NCBI GenBank assembly: GCA_017506865.1
Contig: JAFCMP010000518.1
Span: 124,001 to 188,000, forward strand
Direction: 5' to 3'
Length of the DNA stretch: 64,000 nucleotides
Source of the DNA: Tribonema minus
Taxonomy: Eukaryota; Sar; Xanthophyceae; Tribonematales; Tribonemataceae
Position numbers and translations under genes: made by a program. The notes beneath the pieces are model-generated. The model had not been told where the DNA came from. It was given only the letters and a program-made list of their open reading frames with translations, and ran no database searches. Shown one piece after another: positions 36,376 through 50,300 of the stretch (the first letter of the stretch is position 1; each line of letters starts with the position of its first letter).

Positions 36376-37960
36376 CTGCGGTGCCGAGGTCTGGATGTGG
36401 CAGTGCTCACCAAGAGCTTGCCTCCGCAGCCCAAGCGATGCTAGTGGCTCGGTGAAAGTCATCTGCTCTGGCTGGTGGCTGGTACCCACCTGTGGTGCCT
36501 CTCATCAGTGAGCACCCCTGTCCTGGGGGTAGAATCAGCCTTCGCACTGTTGCAGTACCTACCCAGCTACGCACGTTCACGTATACGCAGTCGTTTGTTT
36601 CTCCTGCAGTTCTTACAGTAATTACCGTCCGTCAACGTTACGGCGCAATGCCTGGACAGGTGTGCAATTAGCCCAGAGTGTCTGGAATGCATGGTGGCTC
36701 ACGGGCTAGTATTCGGCCTCCATGGCCCCACTTTGCACTGCCACCCAAGGACCTGGTGAGACGATCTGCAAGATCTGCCAAGTCATTGCAGCCTACCGTT
36801 GTAGTGAATCCCCTACGTTCCTTCCTTTCGCGGAGGTTGGCCCTTGGGCAATGTGTCCTGTAGGCAGTTCCACAAGACCTCGAACATCCCGTTGTGAGCA
36901 CCAAGATGTGTTCCTCCCACAAGCACGGCAGCTTCACGTGAAGCTTTCACCTTCAGGATTCATGTAGAGTCCACCAGGGTAGCTCCATTTCCTCATGCTG
37001 CCAGCTCACTTTTCTGCAAGGGAAACGGCAGGATAAACATTTCCTTGTAATGTAAACCTGCATTACAGTTAAAATAGCAACCAACAGGCTAGCCTGGTTG
37101 GCCAGGCCGTGGTCTTCAAGTTGTCTGCCTTGCTGCCAGTAGCTTGCTCCTACCACATTGTACTGCTGCAGTATCTGCTGCAGTGTCATGGCTGAGTTGA
37201 ATCCCACACACTGTGGCAGCTGCTGGGTGCTTCTGCGCGCGCAGCCGAATTACAGTTGGACGAGGTTGCGCTATGTGCCGATGATGCTCAGTGTGATTGA
37301 GCACTGCGTGCAGTGTCATGTGTTGGCAAGTTGCTACTGTAATTCTTGCTTTAGTTTTTTTTTTTTTCCATGGTTATCATTGACGTTCGCACCCCAGTGA
37401 CAAATCATCAAGAGTTTAGCTGAGCAGTGCCGCACTTAGTCACTACGTGCGCAGCGCGGCTTGCGCCGCCGTTGTTGTGCAAGCGGCAGCCCCATTGCAA
37501 TCATACTTTTTGTCTCCTGCACACTTGCTGCCTGCCGTGTGATTGCATGTACTTCTACTGCACAAGATGAAACCGCAGTGCTCAAAAGCTCGCGCACTGG
37601 CGTGCACGGCACTGCCCATTCATGGTGATACGCGTGCTTAGGCTGCCTCCTGGCCTCGCGTAAGTGAGCGTGCACCACGGCCACAGCTGCAGAGCGCAAC
37701 GGCTGCCTGTGGGCTCGACCAAGGAAAGGCACAGAGGGCAGGGGCCGTGGCGAATTGTGTACACCACGATATACCGCATGCAGGCCAGCCAAAGTGCTGC
37801 TTCGTTGACAATTGTGACACTGAGTTCTGATTGTGATTGCCGTTGAGTCGTGCCTCTTGATCAATGTGCTGATGCCAATACATTCTGAAGCTGGAAGTGT
37901 ACAGTGGCCTGTGTGTGTATATGCGTTCTTTTAAACCACGCCAGTCCACAGTGTGCTCGC

Positions 37961-37998
37961 ATCATGTCCAGCGTTGCCGTTGAGCACTGGGCACACCC
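37961..37998. repeat. dispersed repeat, copy A (partner 40075-40112)
   Basis: A 38-bp segment beginning atcatgtccagcgttgccgt recurs at 40075-40112 with four differences, followed in both by a related cac-c-tgag sequence. The two are 2.1 kb apart in the same orientation. Confidence 0.8.
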
Positions 37999-39254
37999 CT
38001 CTGAGACGTGCTTCGAAGCCTTGCCTTTTTACATCGCCGTGATTCCCATGAACCATGATGCCATCGGCTGCAGCATCACGATGGTGCTGAACCTGAGCAC
38101 TGCCCGAAATGTATGACTGACCACACTTCACTCCCTACACTGATGGTTAAATTACGGTGGCGCCACCACAGCAGCGACATTTCGCAGCAGTGAAACAACC
38201 CCATGGGACTGAAGGAATGATGAGTTGGCGTGCTTGCTTTTTATTAGAAGACTGGCTTGCTGCATGCGAAGTCAGCAGAGATGCACATTTGATGATACTA
38301 AGGTCTGCCATATATGCAGAGAGCATGAGGCACCTTCATCAAGGCATCAGACATGTATGCTTGCCAGTCGCTTTCTGCACCGTTCTCAAATAAGGTCCGC
38401 CACTTCTGAATTATGCGGCCTCATTCTGTCATCAGTGCGTTGAGAATTGCGTGTGTACGTATGGACTTGTATTTATAAAGGCCCAAGGGAGGCCGGGTTG
38501 CCTATGTAATCGAAAAGCTTGCATCAACGCAGCAGCCTAGTCTGCGTGTGTACAACATCAGATGCTCAACAAAGGGCTCAACATTAGGTGGATCTGGCGA
38601 GCGTTGCTTCCCAGGGCTAGGGTTATGCACAGCGGGAGACACGTGCTCGCGCAAAATGAAGTAAAGAGCCTGCTGGGTAGCATACGGTTGCTTGCAAGTG
38701 TCGGTATATTGTGGAACCTCGGGCGCTACATTGGTCATGTAGTGCATAGTCTCAGGAGCTGCGTCTCTACCCAAGTTAATGAATATCACGTCGTGAAAAA
38801 GTCCGAGGCAATGAAGAAGCAGATTCAGATGGACGCTTTCTACAAGCGTCGGTGCGCTCTGTTTGCACAGATCACAAGATGCATTTGGAATTAAGGAACC
38901 TCCAATGACAACAGTGCTGATAGTCCACAAAACACGGAGCTCTTGATAACTTCTGAAGGTGGGGACAGAGCTGGGTAAGTTGGGGAGGGGTGGTGGTGGT
39001 GCTGTAGTGCTAAGTGGGGAAGCCTGTTTGCGATTGAGTCTTCTCTGAGAAGGAGTGCTGCATCAGCGCACTTGCAAACTGAGATGACTGGCCTTCCGTG
39101 CCCCAAGTGAAAATAATGAAAACACTGGATGTTGTGAGCCTATTCATGGCAGTGCTCGAACATGCCAAGATGAACTTGCAGTGTTGCAAGGGCGTCGGAT
39201 GTGAACCCAAATTACCAACTTGATGCCATTTGGCCATGTTGTTGAGAAAAGTGA

Positions 39255-39670
39255 CAGCGCACAGCTCAGCTTATGTTGAGGTTGGATCCTGTTGGGCGCT
39301 GACGTGGCCGCTCATAATGTGCGTCCTGTTCTCAATAATCACTTAATTCTAGCAGCACATGCATCAGACGCGAGTCATATGTCTGCTTGGTCGTCCATTC
39401 CTGGCGCAATGGTGAGCTATACGCTCTCAATCAGCAACGCGCAAATGAGACGGTTTGGAAAATATCAGCTGCTCAGCTCATGTTGAGATTGGTCCTGTTG
39501 GGCACTGACGTGGCTGCTCACAACTTTAAAATTGCCTTCTGGTTCTCATCTCTTCTAGCAATACAAACCACACCTGACATCCCGTGGCCGCTCATCTCTA
39601 GCACGGTGGTGAGCTCTACGCGCTCTCGATCAACAACGCGCTGTGAAACGCTTCGAAACAAAGCAGCAAA
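39255..39670. repeat. imperfect tandem duplication with 207-bp offset
   Basis: Words such as tgttgagrttgg, cctgttgggc, ctgacgtggc and atggtgagctataCGCTCTC-like segments recur at a 207-bp offset (39274 versus 39481). Each copy can encode a short similar peptide (GELYAL), so it may be a decayed exon pair. No gene is supported. Confidence 0.6.
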
Positions 39671-40605
39671 GCGCTTTTGAGACGCTTTTCTACCAGGTGC
39701 ATCTACTGCTAGAATCTGGTAGCAAGCTTTGCCATCACCACCACCTAGTTTTCTGGCGCCCTAAACGAGAACCAATCAGATGGATGAACTTGTAATTGGA
39801 CGACAGACAGCCCAATCGCCAAAGTCAACTTTCAAAGCGTGGACATTTTTCATGACGCATCTACGCACACCCCTCACCACACCCCATGTCAAGGCAGATG
39901 CACAATGCAGAGTGTGTTGAGCAGCGCGACCGAAATGCAAGCCCATGGTCAAGTTCTGCAGTTGGCAACTGTTGCTCAGGTTTCGACAACAGACAGAAAG
40001 GCACAGAACAACACACAATCATGAGAGTCACAGGCCCATTACCGCGCATGAATTTTATAGGCAGAGCAGCACACATCATGTCCAGTGCTGCCGTCGAGCT
40101 CTGGGCACACCCTTGAGCAGTGCTTTACCTTCAGCACCGCCAAGCCGGAGAGGGGGGCAGAGGCCACTGGCGTCGGCGCGTAGATGCAACTGCCCAACAT
40201 CATGATGTGGCTGTTATATAGGGCACTCACTCACTCCACTGACGCAGAAACTGCTGGGTGCTACATGCACGCAGTCATCATCTGGGCCTGCCGTGCACAT
40301 TGCGCCGCCCAACAAAGGCGTGCCACCGCTTACGTGTGATAATCTCTTCTGGCGACGGGATGCAGTAAGGACGGGTGTACCACAGCTGCCGCTGCGCTCT
40401 GTGAGCACAGCGCATGCCTTCAGGCAGAGAGCAAGCTGATGGGCGCTTTACGAAACGCGCCGCCGCCACAACCGCCACCGCTGCCGCTGCCGCCGCCGCC
40501 ACCGCCCGCAAGTCAGATTCATCAGAGCCCGGCGTTCAGTGGTTGTCGTGGCCGCCGGCTCATGCTGGTCTCACAGCGCCATTGATGCCGCTGCTGCGCG
40601 TGCCA

Positions 40606-43600
40606 TCACCCGACATTGTTGATGACGACCCACCCAGCGGCGCCCTTGTTCTTCCTATTCTTGCCAGCCTTGCACCCGCGAGCCTTGGGGTTGCTCTTAC
40701 TGCCTCTGACCTTGCCGTTCTTGCGCAAGCCGTACACAGGCTTCGGCTGCGGTGGGTGAGCACTGCCGCCGCCATGAGCACTGCCACGAGCGTGGCCGCT
40801 GCCGCCGCTGTGGCCATCAGCGCCGCCATTGTGCTCAGGCCAGTCCAGTGCGCCGCGTTCAACGTCCATGCCCATGGCGCCGTACGCACCGGCGCCGCCG
40901 CTGTGGCGGTCGTCCCAGGCGTCATCGACAAAGGCCTCGCGCGCTGCAGGGCGTTCAAGCCAAGGGCCGCGGCCATGCTCAGCGCGCATGAACTCATGTT
41001 GAGCCACGTCGCGCTGTGAGAATTCACGCCGTGCGCTGCTGCTGCTGCTGCGGCTGCCGCTGCGGCCACGGCCGGCGCCGGCGCCGCCGCTGCCGCGTGC
41101 AACGGCCATTCTGCTGCTGCCCTCGCGTGCTACTAGTCTCTCGTCGATGACTGCGCGCTCTGCCCACAGACGCTCGTCGACAGCGTAGCCGTATTCGCCA
41201 TCGCTGCCGCCGTCGCCAGGGCTGCCGCCAAGGCGCCCATCCCAATCATGGTCACGCGGGTCAAATGCGGCGCCGCGCGCGCTGCTGCTGCGACTGCGCT
41301 CCATGACACGCGGATCGCCACGCAGTCCGCTGGCAGCAGCGCCGCCGCTGCCGCCGCCGCCGCCGCCTGCGCCAGCACCAGCTCTAGCACGGCGCGGGTC
41401 ATCAGCGGTGCTGCGCACGGCGCTGCGACTGCCTCCATAGCCACTGCCCCCAGTGGCACCGCTGCGCATTCCCCCCACGCCGCCTGTTAGCCAGTCATCT
41501 TCTGGGTATCCTAGAGCACCGCCCCTGTCGCCGCTGTCGCGCTCATCTTCAAGCCAGCGAGAACTGCTGCTGTTGCTTGCAAAGCCGCGGCCGCTGCCAG
41601 TGGTGGGAGCAGCGCAGGGGCTGAACAATACACGCAACAGAAGAGGTACCAAGCGGGTGTATCAGTTTACGGCAGCTCTGAGGGATCGGCGGGAATGCAC
41701 AGTCGCGCACGCTCCGATTAAGCTCACGGTACATGTACGGCATCACAAACGGCACAGGCCTAGACGTGCATGTGCATGAAAATACGACATGCGCCACCAT
41801 CGAGTGCACGCATAAGCGCGTCAGCTCGCACTGCAGCGTATGCATACACATGCAGAGAGCGCACCACCACCGCCTGCGTGCGCTGCCTACCTCATGTCCA
41901 TCTCAGCGGCTCTGCGCTTCCCTGCATCACCGCGGTGCTCCAGCCACCCCCGCTCGCCCCCACGCCAGCTGCCGCCGCCATCGCCGTCGCCGCCCCCCGC
42001 CACAGGACTCAGGCTGCGCCGTCCGCCAGAGCTGCCGCCAGCGCCTCTGCCGCCACAAAAGCCAGCGCCGCTGCCGCCGTTGCGCCCCTGCGCCAGGCCA
42101 TAATCACTTCTGCGGAGCTTCTCGCCCCCCTCGCCTGCGCTGCGCCCGCCGCCAGCACGCCCAGCACTCACTGCGCCAAAGTCGCCGTCGCTGCTGTCAG
42201 CGTCGCTCAAGCTCCTCTTCAGGCCTGCCAAGGTGACGCCGCTGCCGCCCGCGCCTCTGCCGCCGACTGCGTCCCTGCCGCCGCCGCCCAGTATCGCTGC
42301 CTGCGCACCACTTGAGCGCTGCTGCTGCTGCTGCTGCTGCTGCTTCGACGCCGCTCGCTCCTGGCTGCCTCCGTCTGTGGCAAATCCGTCCTTCCCACGC
42401 AGCTGCCCAACCGAGGAAGCCTGCGGCGCCGCCGCTGCTGCCGTACCACGCGCTGCCGCTGCAGCGCTTGCAGCAGCCGCGGGCGGCTGGTGTAGCGGGG
42501 CCCCTGCTGCCGCTGATTGCTGCGAGTTCACATCATGCGGGTATGGCCGCTGCTGCTGCTGCTGCTGCACCGGCTGCTGGAATGGCATAGAAGAGAACGC
42601 AGCCAGCGAGCCAATGCCGGTGCCGCTGCGGCGCGGCCTGACCTGCTGTTGCGGCGGCAGCTGCTGCTGCTGATGCGCCGGCGTGCCTGCTGTCTGCGCT
42701 GCAGGCACATACGCTTCATCCTCCCGCTGCTGCTGCTGCTGCTGCTGCGACGGCGGCGACGGCGGCGCAGGCGGCGCCGGTGGCTGCTGGCGCGGCAGGT
42801 GCTGCTGCTGCTGCTGCTGCTGCTGGGGCGGCGCTGCGCTCGCCTGTGACGTGGCCATGACACCAGCCTGCGGTGGCGGCGGGGATGCTGCCAACACGCG
42901 CTGCGCCCTGTCGTTGCTTGGCTGCGGCTGCTGCACTACTGCCTGCGCCACTGGTACAAGAGGCGGTGAGCGCGATGCGTCACCTTGCTGCTGCTGCTGC
43001 TGCCGCTGCTGCAAGTCCAAAGGAGGACTAGCCCTGCTGCTGGCCCACTCCGCCGCTTCTACTGATGTTCTGCGCACAAGCTCAGGTATCTGCGGCGGCA
43101 GCTGCGGCCGCTGCGGTTGCGGCTGCGGTTGCTGCTGCTGCTGCGGCTGCTGCTGCTGCTCCTGCTGCTGCGGCTGAACGTAGCTTCCAGGGCCTCCAGC
43201 TGGGGGTACCTTTTGAGTCGCCGCCTGTGGCGTAGGCTGCTGCGCACTGCCTACAGGTGCCGCAGGCGGACGAGGGGCTCCCATTGACGCCAGGAAGTTC
43301 AGCGGCGGCGGCGGCAGCGTGATGATTGGCGGCGGCGGCAACAATGGGCGCGGCGGCGGCAGCTTCGAGTAGTCAAAAATCTGCTGTTGTTGCTGCTGCT
43401 GTGGCTGCTGCGGCAGCGGCTGCTGCTGCGCCTGCGGCTGCTGCTGCTGCTGCTGCGGCTGCTGCTGCAGCTGCGGCTGCTGCTGCTGCCGGTCCTGCGG
43501 CAGCGGCTGCTGCGCCTGCGCCTGCTGCGGCGGCGGCGGCGACGACCGCGCGCCGCCGCCGCTGAGCCTGCGCTCCAGCAGCGCCATCATGTCCGCGTGC

Positions 43601-44269
43601 ATGCGCTGCCGCGCGAGGTCGAGCGGCGTGTTGCCGTGCGAGTCGCTCGCGCCCGCCTCCGCGCCGCCGTCGAGGAGCGCGCGCGCGGCGCGCAGCGCGC
43701 CGTGGTACGCCGCCGCGTGCAGCGCCGTCTCGCCCGTCTGGCGGCGGTAGTTGTGCAGGCCGCTGTAGCGCAGCAGCGACAGCAGCGCCGCGAAGCTCTC
43801 CTCCTTGCCGTCCGACGTGAACGCCTCGTAGATGGCGCGGTCCACGCGCCCCTGCAGCGTGTGCAGCTTGGGCCCCGCGCCGCCGCCGTCGCCGCCGCCG
43901 CCGCCGCTGCCCCCATCCTTCTTGCTGCGGCCCGGCCGCCACGCGTCGCCGGCAATCTCCGGCTTGGGCTTACGCAGTATGCCGCGCCCCTTGCCGTCGC
44001 CGCCTTCCCCCTTCCCCTTCGCAGCAGCGGCGGCGGCGGCGCCGGCGGGCGGGCTCCAGCGGCCGCTATCGTCGCTTGACTCGCGGCACGCGGGCCCGAA
44101 CCGCCCCTCGCGATAGCAGCGCACGCACTGCGAGCACGCGCCGCAGATGGGTACGTGCGCGCGCTCGCACAGCCCGCAGCCCGGCGAGCTGGCGTTGCGG
44201 TAGCGGAAGCGGTGCTCGCCGCACGCGCCCGCCGCGCGCTGCTCCGCGGAGATGTCCCAGTCCTTCCCC

Positions 44270-44303
<34 letters not shown>

Positions 44304-47300
44304 TGCTGCCGCCGCCGCCGCCGTCCGCGGCAGCCGCGCTGGCCAGCTCGTTCGAGCCGAGCTTGAGCTCCTCGAGCCGCTTCTCCGCCATGACGAGTTC
44401 GTGCGGCTTGGTGTTCGCGTCGATGTACGCAACCACGACGCGCGCCGAGAAGCGCGGCGGCCCCCTGCGGCCGCCGCCGCCGCCGCTGCGCGCTGCCGCC
44501 GCGGCCGCCGCCGCGGCCGCCGCAGATGACTGCGTGGCCGCGAGCGACGGCGGCGCGCCCTCATCGTCGACGATCTCGAGACCGTTCTCGCGGGCGTCAG
44601 CGCTCAGCGCATCATCGCCATCACCGTTGGCCTTGGCGTCATTGTCCACCTCCATTGCGCTGTCGCCGTCGCCCCTGTCGCTGCGCGCAGGGGAGTGCGC
44701 AGGCTCTGGCAGCAGGTCCTTGTGTGCGGGGGCATGGGGGGTGGGGATCTGAATGGGGGGTGGCTGCATAGTAGGGGGCTGCATAGCAGGGGGCTGTGCA
44801 GGGGGTTGAGCGGGAGGGTGAGAAGGGGGCCGGGCCGGGGGTTGAGCAGGGGGCTGTGGAGGGGGCTGCAGAGGCGGCTGGGGAGGGGGCTGCAGAGGGG
44901 GTTGAGGAGGGGGCGGCAGAGAGGGCTGAGCAGGGAGCTGCATGGTCGGCGACTCCCTCTTGGGCTGAAGCGCCGCCGTAGTGACAAGGGGCTGCTTGGC
45001 CTGCGGCGTTGGCGCGTGCAGCGCAAACCGCTCGTACTTGAGGGGCGCTCGCTGCTCCTCAATCATCCTGATGAGCTCTGCCGTGGGCTCCATCTTGGTG
45101 TCCTCCACCTTGGGCTCTGGTTTGACGGCCGCCGCAGTCTGCTGCGCTGCCGCCGCCGCCGCCGCCTGCTTCGCTGCCGCCGCATGCTGTGCCGCCGCCG
45201 CATGCTGCGCTGCCGCCACGCGCTGCGCTGCCGCAGCCTGCTGCGCTGCCGCCGCCTGCTGCGCTGCCGCAGCGTGCTGCGCCGCCGCCGCATGCTGCGC
45301 CGCCGCCGCGCGCTGCGCCGCCGCCACCTGCTGCGCTGCCGCCGCCGCTGCTGCGGAGATCATCGGCAGCTGCATGAACGGCGGCGGCGCGAGCTGACCC
45401 GGCAGCAGCGAGCGCGCCGCGAGCGGTCCGCTGACCACGATGTGCGGTGGCAGCATGGGCGGCGGCAGCAGCGGCGGCAGCGGCGGCGGCGTCGCCGTCT
45501 GCTGCAGCGCTGACGCCGCATGAAGGGGCTGCGCCTGCGGCACGCTCATGACCCGCATGAAAGGGGGCATGGGAGGGGGGGCGAGGGGGGGGGCGGCGGG
45601 GGGCCACGTGGGGAGGGCCGCCGCCGGTGCCGCTGCTGGCGGCGGCGTCGCAGCAGCAGGAGGCGCCGCAGTGGGCGCGGCGACTTGCGTGGCGCGGGTG
45701 ATGGGCTTCCACTTCTGGTGCGTCGCGTTGAGGAGGCGCCGCAGCAGGTCGGTCTGCGGGACTTCCTCGCTGTATGAGGAAAAGGGGCGGGGCAGGGGGG
45801 GATTAAGTTAGGGGTTAGAGTGAGGTAGGGTTGAAGTTGTAGGATTTCAAGTTTGAGTTGGAGGAAGGTCGGTCAGCGCGACTTGCTCGCTGCATGCACG
45901 GACAAGGGGGGGCAGGGGGGGGGGGTTGAGTTAGGGTTAGATGGAGGGAGGATTGAAGGAGTAGGGTTTGAAGTTGGAGTTACAAGCAGGGCGGTCAGCG
46001 CGACGTGATCGCTGCAAGGAAGGGGGGGGGAGGGCCAGGGGGGGTGATTAAGTTGGGATTGGATTGCAGGAGGGTTGAAGTTGTGGGGTTTGAGGTTTAA
46101 GTTACAGTCAGCACCGCGTTCATCAGACTGATTTAGGGACTGAGACATTGCCCATGTATAGAGCAGCTGATGCCTGACATCTATTCGCCCCCTCACACTT
46201 ATCAGATACGCATACATTCATCGGGACGTAAGGTTGAAACCTGCAATACAACACGATTCACGGATCTATTTGTCAGGGTCGCTGCAGGACAGGTGAGCCC
46301 TCAAAGTACTCACTTTACTGTTTCTTGTGGACGAGTTTGTGTACTCATCTGTGCAGAAACCAGCAATGCGGCATAAAATCTACTTGCCTAATCAAATAGT
46401 CATTCACTCGCTTACTCACTCGACCTGCGTCGCACCACAGAGCAGAACTCGAGTTTGCTCTGATCTCCGCTCTCTGCAGCAGTGCTCACAGCACCCTGAC
46501 GCCTGGTGGCTCATTGCAACGTCAGGGTTGACAAATACGGTCCGTTCTACGTCATGCATATGGTAGAGACGTATACCGCCCTGAGAACTATACATACGCA
46601 GTATACGTTTGCCGCAAACTTCAACTTTAACTTCACATTTAACTTCATGTTGAACTTCCTCCCGCGGTGCGTGAGAGCTGTGTGATGTTGCCGAGCATGG
46701 TTTTGCTTGTCGAGCACAAGCTGCGCGCTTCATGTTGTATATGAATGCTCATTGCAGGCATTGTACCACCATCTGCGCTCTGTATCCCGGCTGCGCTGCC
46801 CTTGCGGGTACTGCTTGCCTGCACCGTCCGTATATTCGTCCTGGCGGGATTCATACGTACGCTCATACGGCTATACATATACGGTTCATACGGCGTATGC
46901 CGTATATGTCAACCCTGTGCAACGTCACATTATGAGCTAAGCGATCATCTTGAACTTCAAGTTCTCAACTACTGCACTCTTCGAGTTCGTCTTGCTGATT
47001 CAGCTTGACTTCGAGCTGCCTCTAGTCTCAGCGCTGTAGAACACGCAGCATAAGTACTCAATGACTCAAAGACTCACTCAGACTTGACATTGACGACTCT
47101 TCAGCCCTGTAGGTCAAACGGCATCAGTGCTCAACAACTTTGAAGCTCACCCAGATTTGACGTTGACAGCGGACCGAAACTCAAGCTGCCTCTGGTCCCA
47201 GCCCTCTAGAACACACGGCATAAGCCTTCAACGACTTGCGGACTCACCCAGACTTGGCCTCGACAGGGGGGCGGAACTCGAGCTGCCTCTGATCCCAGCC

Positions 47301-50300
47301 TCTAAAACACACGGCATGAGCACTCAATGACTCAATGACTCGATGACTCACCCAGACTTGGCCTTGCCGACGGAGCGGAACTCAAGCTGCCGCTGGTCCC
47401 AGCCCTCGAGCACGCGCAGCATCGCGTCGAGTTGCGTGAACGCCTTGCCCACGACCTTCGTGTCCGCCTCCAGAAGGCCGCCGACATCGGGCTCTAGCTC
47501 TTCCGAAAGCGCCTCGATGATGGCGCGCAGCTGCGGCGCGCACACGCGCACGCTGAGGCCCGGGCCGAACTTTACGAACTGCGCCGCGCCGCACACGATC
47601 TTGTGCGCCTGCGCGATGGCCGCAATGACGGCGGCGCCGCCCGACAGGCGCGACATGAGGCCCTGCGGAGGAAGGGGAACGGCGCAGAGGAACGGCGCGA
47701 GAAGGGTGAGAGAATGGTTCGCGGAATGGTCTTTGAAGGGCGGGAATGGCGCGGAAACGGCGCGGGAAGGGTGAGAGAACGGTTCGCGGAATGGTCTTTA
47801 GGGGGGCAACAGAACGGTGAGAGAACGGCGATGCGGGGGGGGTATGTAGGGTGTTATGGTTCAATGAAACACGCGTGGCCAGCGGCTGCAGTTTACGTGG
47901 CCGTTCGCATCTTGAAATTAGTGATAAAGTGACATTGAGTTTGAAGATGGACCCCCCATTGAAAGCGACGTTCAGATCTGCAGCGGCAGCGCGCCGCGAG
48001 TCGCTTTGAGCTGGCATCAGGAACCCCGCGCCTCAGGATGGCTTGGCGCACGCTATGCCCAACATGGCTGATGTGTGTTGTGCTGAGAGCATCCTAGTGA
48101 GCTCTGTTACATTTGAGCGCTGTCGCATTCAACAAGCTGCGCTGTCTGAGTACAAGCATCGCACCACAAGTGCTGAGTGCCGATGCAGCGCTCCGCAATG
48201 GGTCGCGCTCAGCATGGGGCAGTGCTCAGGAACCGGCAGCGCGGACGCCAAACACACCACTACAGACCAGTACCACCCTGATCATTTCAAAGGGTGTTGC
48301 TGCAAAGGGGTGTCCCCTCCCAGCACTCCATGATCACATACGACGACAGTGCCGTCGATCTGGGGCTGGTGTCGGCTTCAAGTTGCACTTGCAGCAAGAG
48401 TTACAAACAGCGCCAAGCGCAACGCCGATTGCAGCATGCGCACGGAAGCCAGCTTATCAACGACGCCCTACAAGCCATGATGTTACTTGAGTGCGCATGC
48501 CGCACCATATGACCGTCCAAGCTGGTGTGCGCCCAAGTGTTGTCGATACAAGGCATCTCGGTACAGGTCGAACAGGTACCGAAATGCCCTAAGTCGACAA
48601 CACCTGGTACTCAGATGCGCTGTATCGACAACACCTGGTGGCACAGTGGCAACGCTCAGACAGTGCAGTGGCAGCGCTCAGCATACGCTGACAAAGCCAC
48701 CACTAACAACCTCAGTGCTCACACAGCAGCCCATACAAGGAAGCGGAGAGGCACCGTGACATTGACAGCGCAAGCAGCTGTCCGGTACGCCTGTGGCGCG
48801 AGCAAGAACGCCTGCACGCTGCAAAGGACAGATGCCAGACCCTTCGTGCACGGTACGCAGCCGCGAGTTGGCATGGCTGAGCACTGGCGCTTGCATGCTG
48901 GCCCAACAGCGCTCAATACTGCAGCGCATCTACTGTACCCCGCTGTGCTCACGTACTACTTAGCTGATGCTGGACCGACAGAGCAGCGCATGCACGCTTT
49001 GCGTCTAAACGCGCCACATCTGGCGCAGCGCTCTCACATTGAGCTCTGATACACGCTCAACAAAGACGTTGAACCTGGCAACTTTAACCCTAGGCGCAAC
49101 ACGCCGCATCGTCACGGTGCTAGCCTTTAACACGCCCCCTGTTCCAGAGCGGAGGCGGACACAGCTGTCATGCCTGGCTTGAGTGTCACCACCGACAACG
49201 CATGTGTGTGGCCGCAGGCTTTGCTTGAGCGTCGCCACGACTGGCAACAACACTGATGTGTCCTAAGGCTGGCTGCACAGCGGCAGGCTCAGCATGGACA
49301 GCGTTCGCAAAGAGGATGACAGCCTAATGTGGTCGCTGCATCAACACTGCAGCCAGTAACATCGCGCCACTCAATACTGGCAGGATGCATACATATATGA
49401 GGAGCAAGTCTGAGCACAATCCTGCACCCCATGGAGGCCGCTTGATAGGCGACTGGTTGAAGATGCTTCAGCTTCTTGAACGGTGGGACGATCGCCACAA
49501 CGTCAAGCGGCGCATTGAAGCACAACCGATTCTGCTCCTTGCACACCGTCCCCCATCTCCGCAGTTGAAGCCACGTCAGGGCCTCCTAAGCAGAACGACG
49601 CGTCGTCGGTTCAAATGGCCTTGTCTGCCAAGCCCTGCGCACATGCGCATAATGTGCACTAGCAGGCGCTCAAGGGCAGCCATCAGTGGCTGCTGTGCCG
49701 TGCCTGGAACACCCGAAATGGCGGCATGCCTGAGCGCTGGGGCTTGCTCTCCTGAAGCACACTAATAGACATGCATTACTGAGCGCTGATGCTGTGTCTG
49801 AGCGTTGCTTTCAGCATCTGAGCACTGCTGCATCCGCAGCCCCCCTGCATGTGCTGACCACCCCACGGTGGTCTGCATGCTGAGCACTGAGTGCCGGCGC
49901 TACTGAGCGCTGCTGCTGTACAGGGCAGCGCCAAGGCGTCATGATGGCGATGCCGGCAACAGATGGAGAACAACCACAGTGTAGCCCCACCCCCAACCCC
50001 CCTCTGCACCCACCCACCCCAGGCATCACATGCCCGCAAAGCATCAATTGCCTTGAACTTCACAGTTGAAGTGATGCGGACAGCAGCTGGCATCACGGCA
50101 AACTGGCCGAAATTGCACGCGTGCCGTTGCCTGGCACAGATCATGCTGCAGCCGAGGCAGGCGCAGAATGCAGCTTGCTGCTGCAAGCAACGTAGCAACA
50201 CACTTCAAATGCCGCAGCGCAGGAAAAAAGAGGCTCGCGTTGCCTCAACGACTTGCAGTAATGCCAACTTCAAATGCAGAGAGCACCACTGTTGATGGGC

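Larger units (their letters stand above)
36376..40605. other. gene-poor interval between convergent genes
   Basis: The frames here are short and none has a recognised family. The longest, on both strands around 38502-38930, lack codon or motif support. The interval holds a T-run (37353-37369) and the repeats listed separately. It also receives the 3' ends of the sulfotransferase and the ankyrin gene. Confidence 0.5.

Noticed and set aside
38502-38930. Overlapping 110- and 142-codon frames on opposite strands
   Set aside because: No motif, splice context or homology-like pattern favours either strand. This is not enough for a gene call.
43373-45712. Long Arg-, Ala- or Ser-rich frames on both strands across 43373-45712
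   Set aside because: They are shadow frames of the repetitive GC-rich exon 4 of the ankyrin gene. Only the phase-consistent minus-strand frame has domains.
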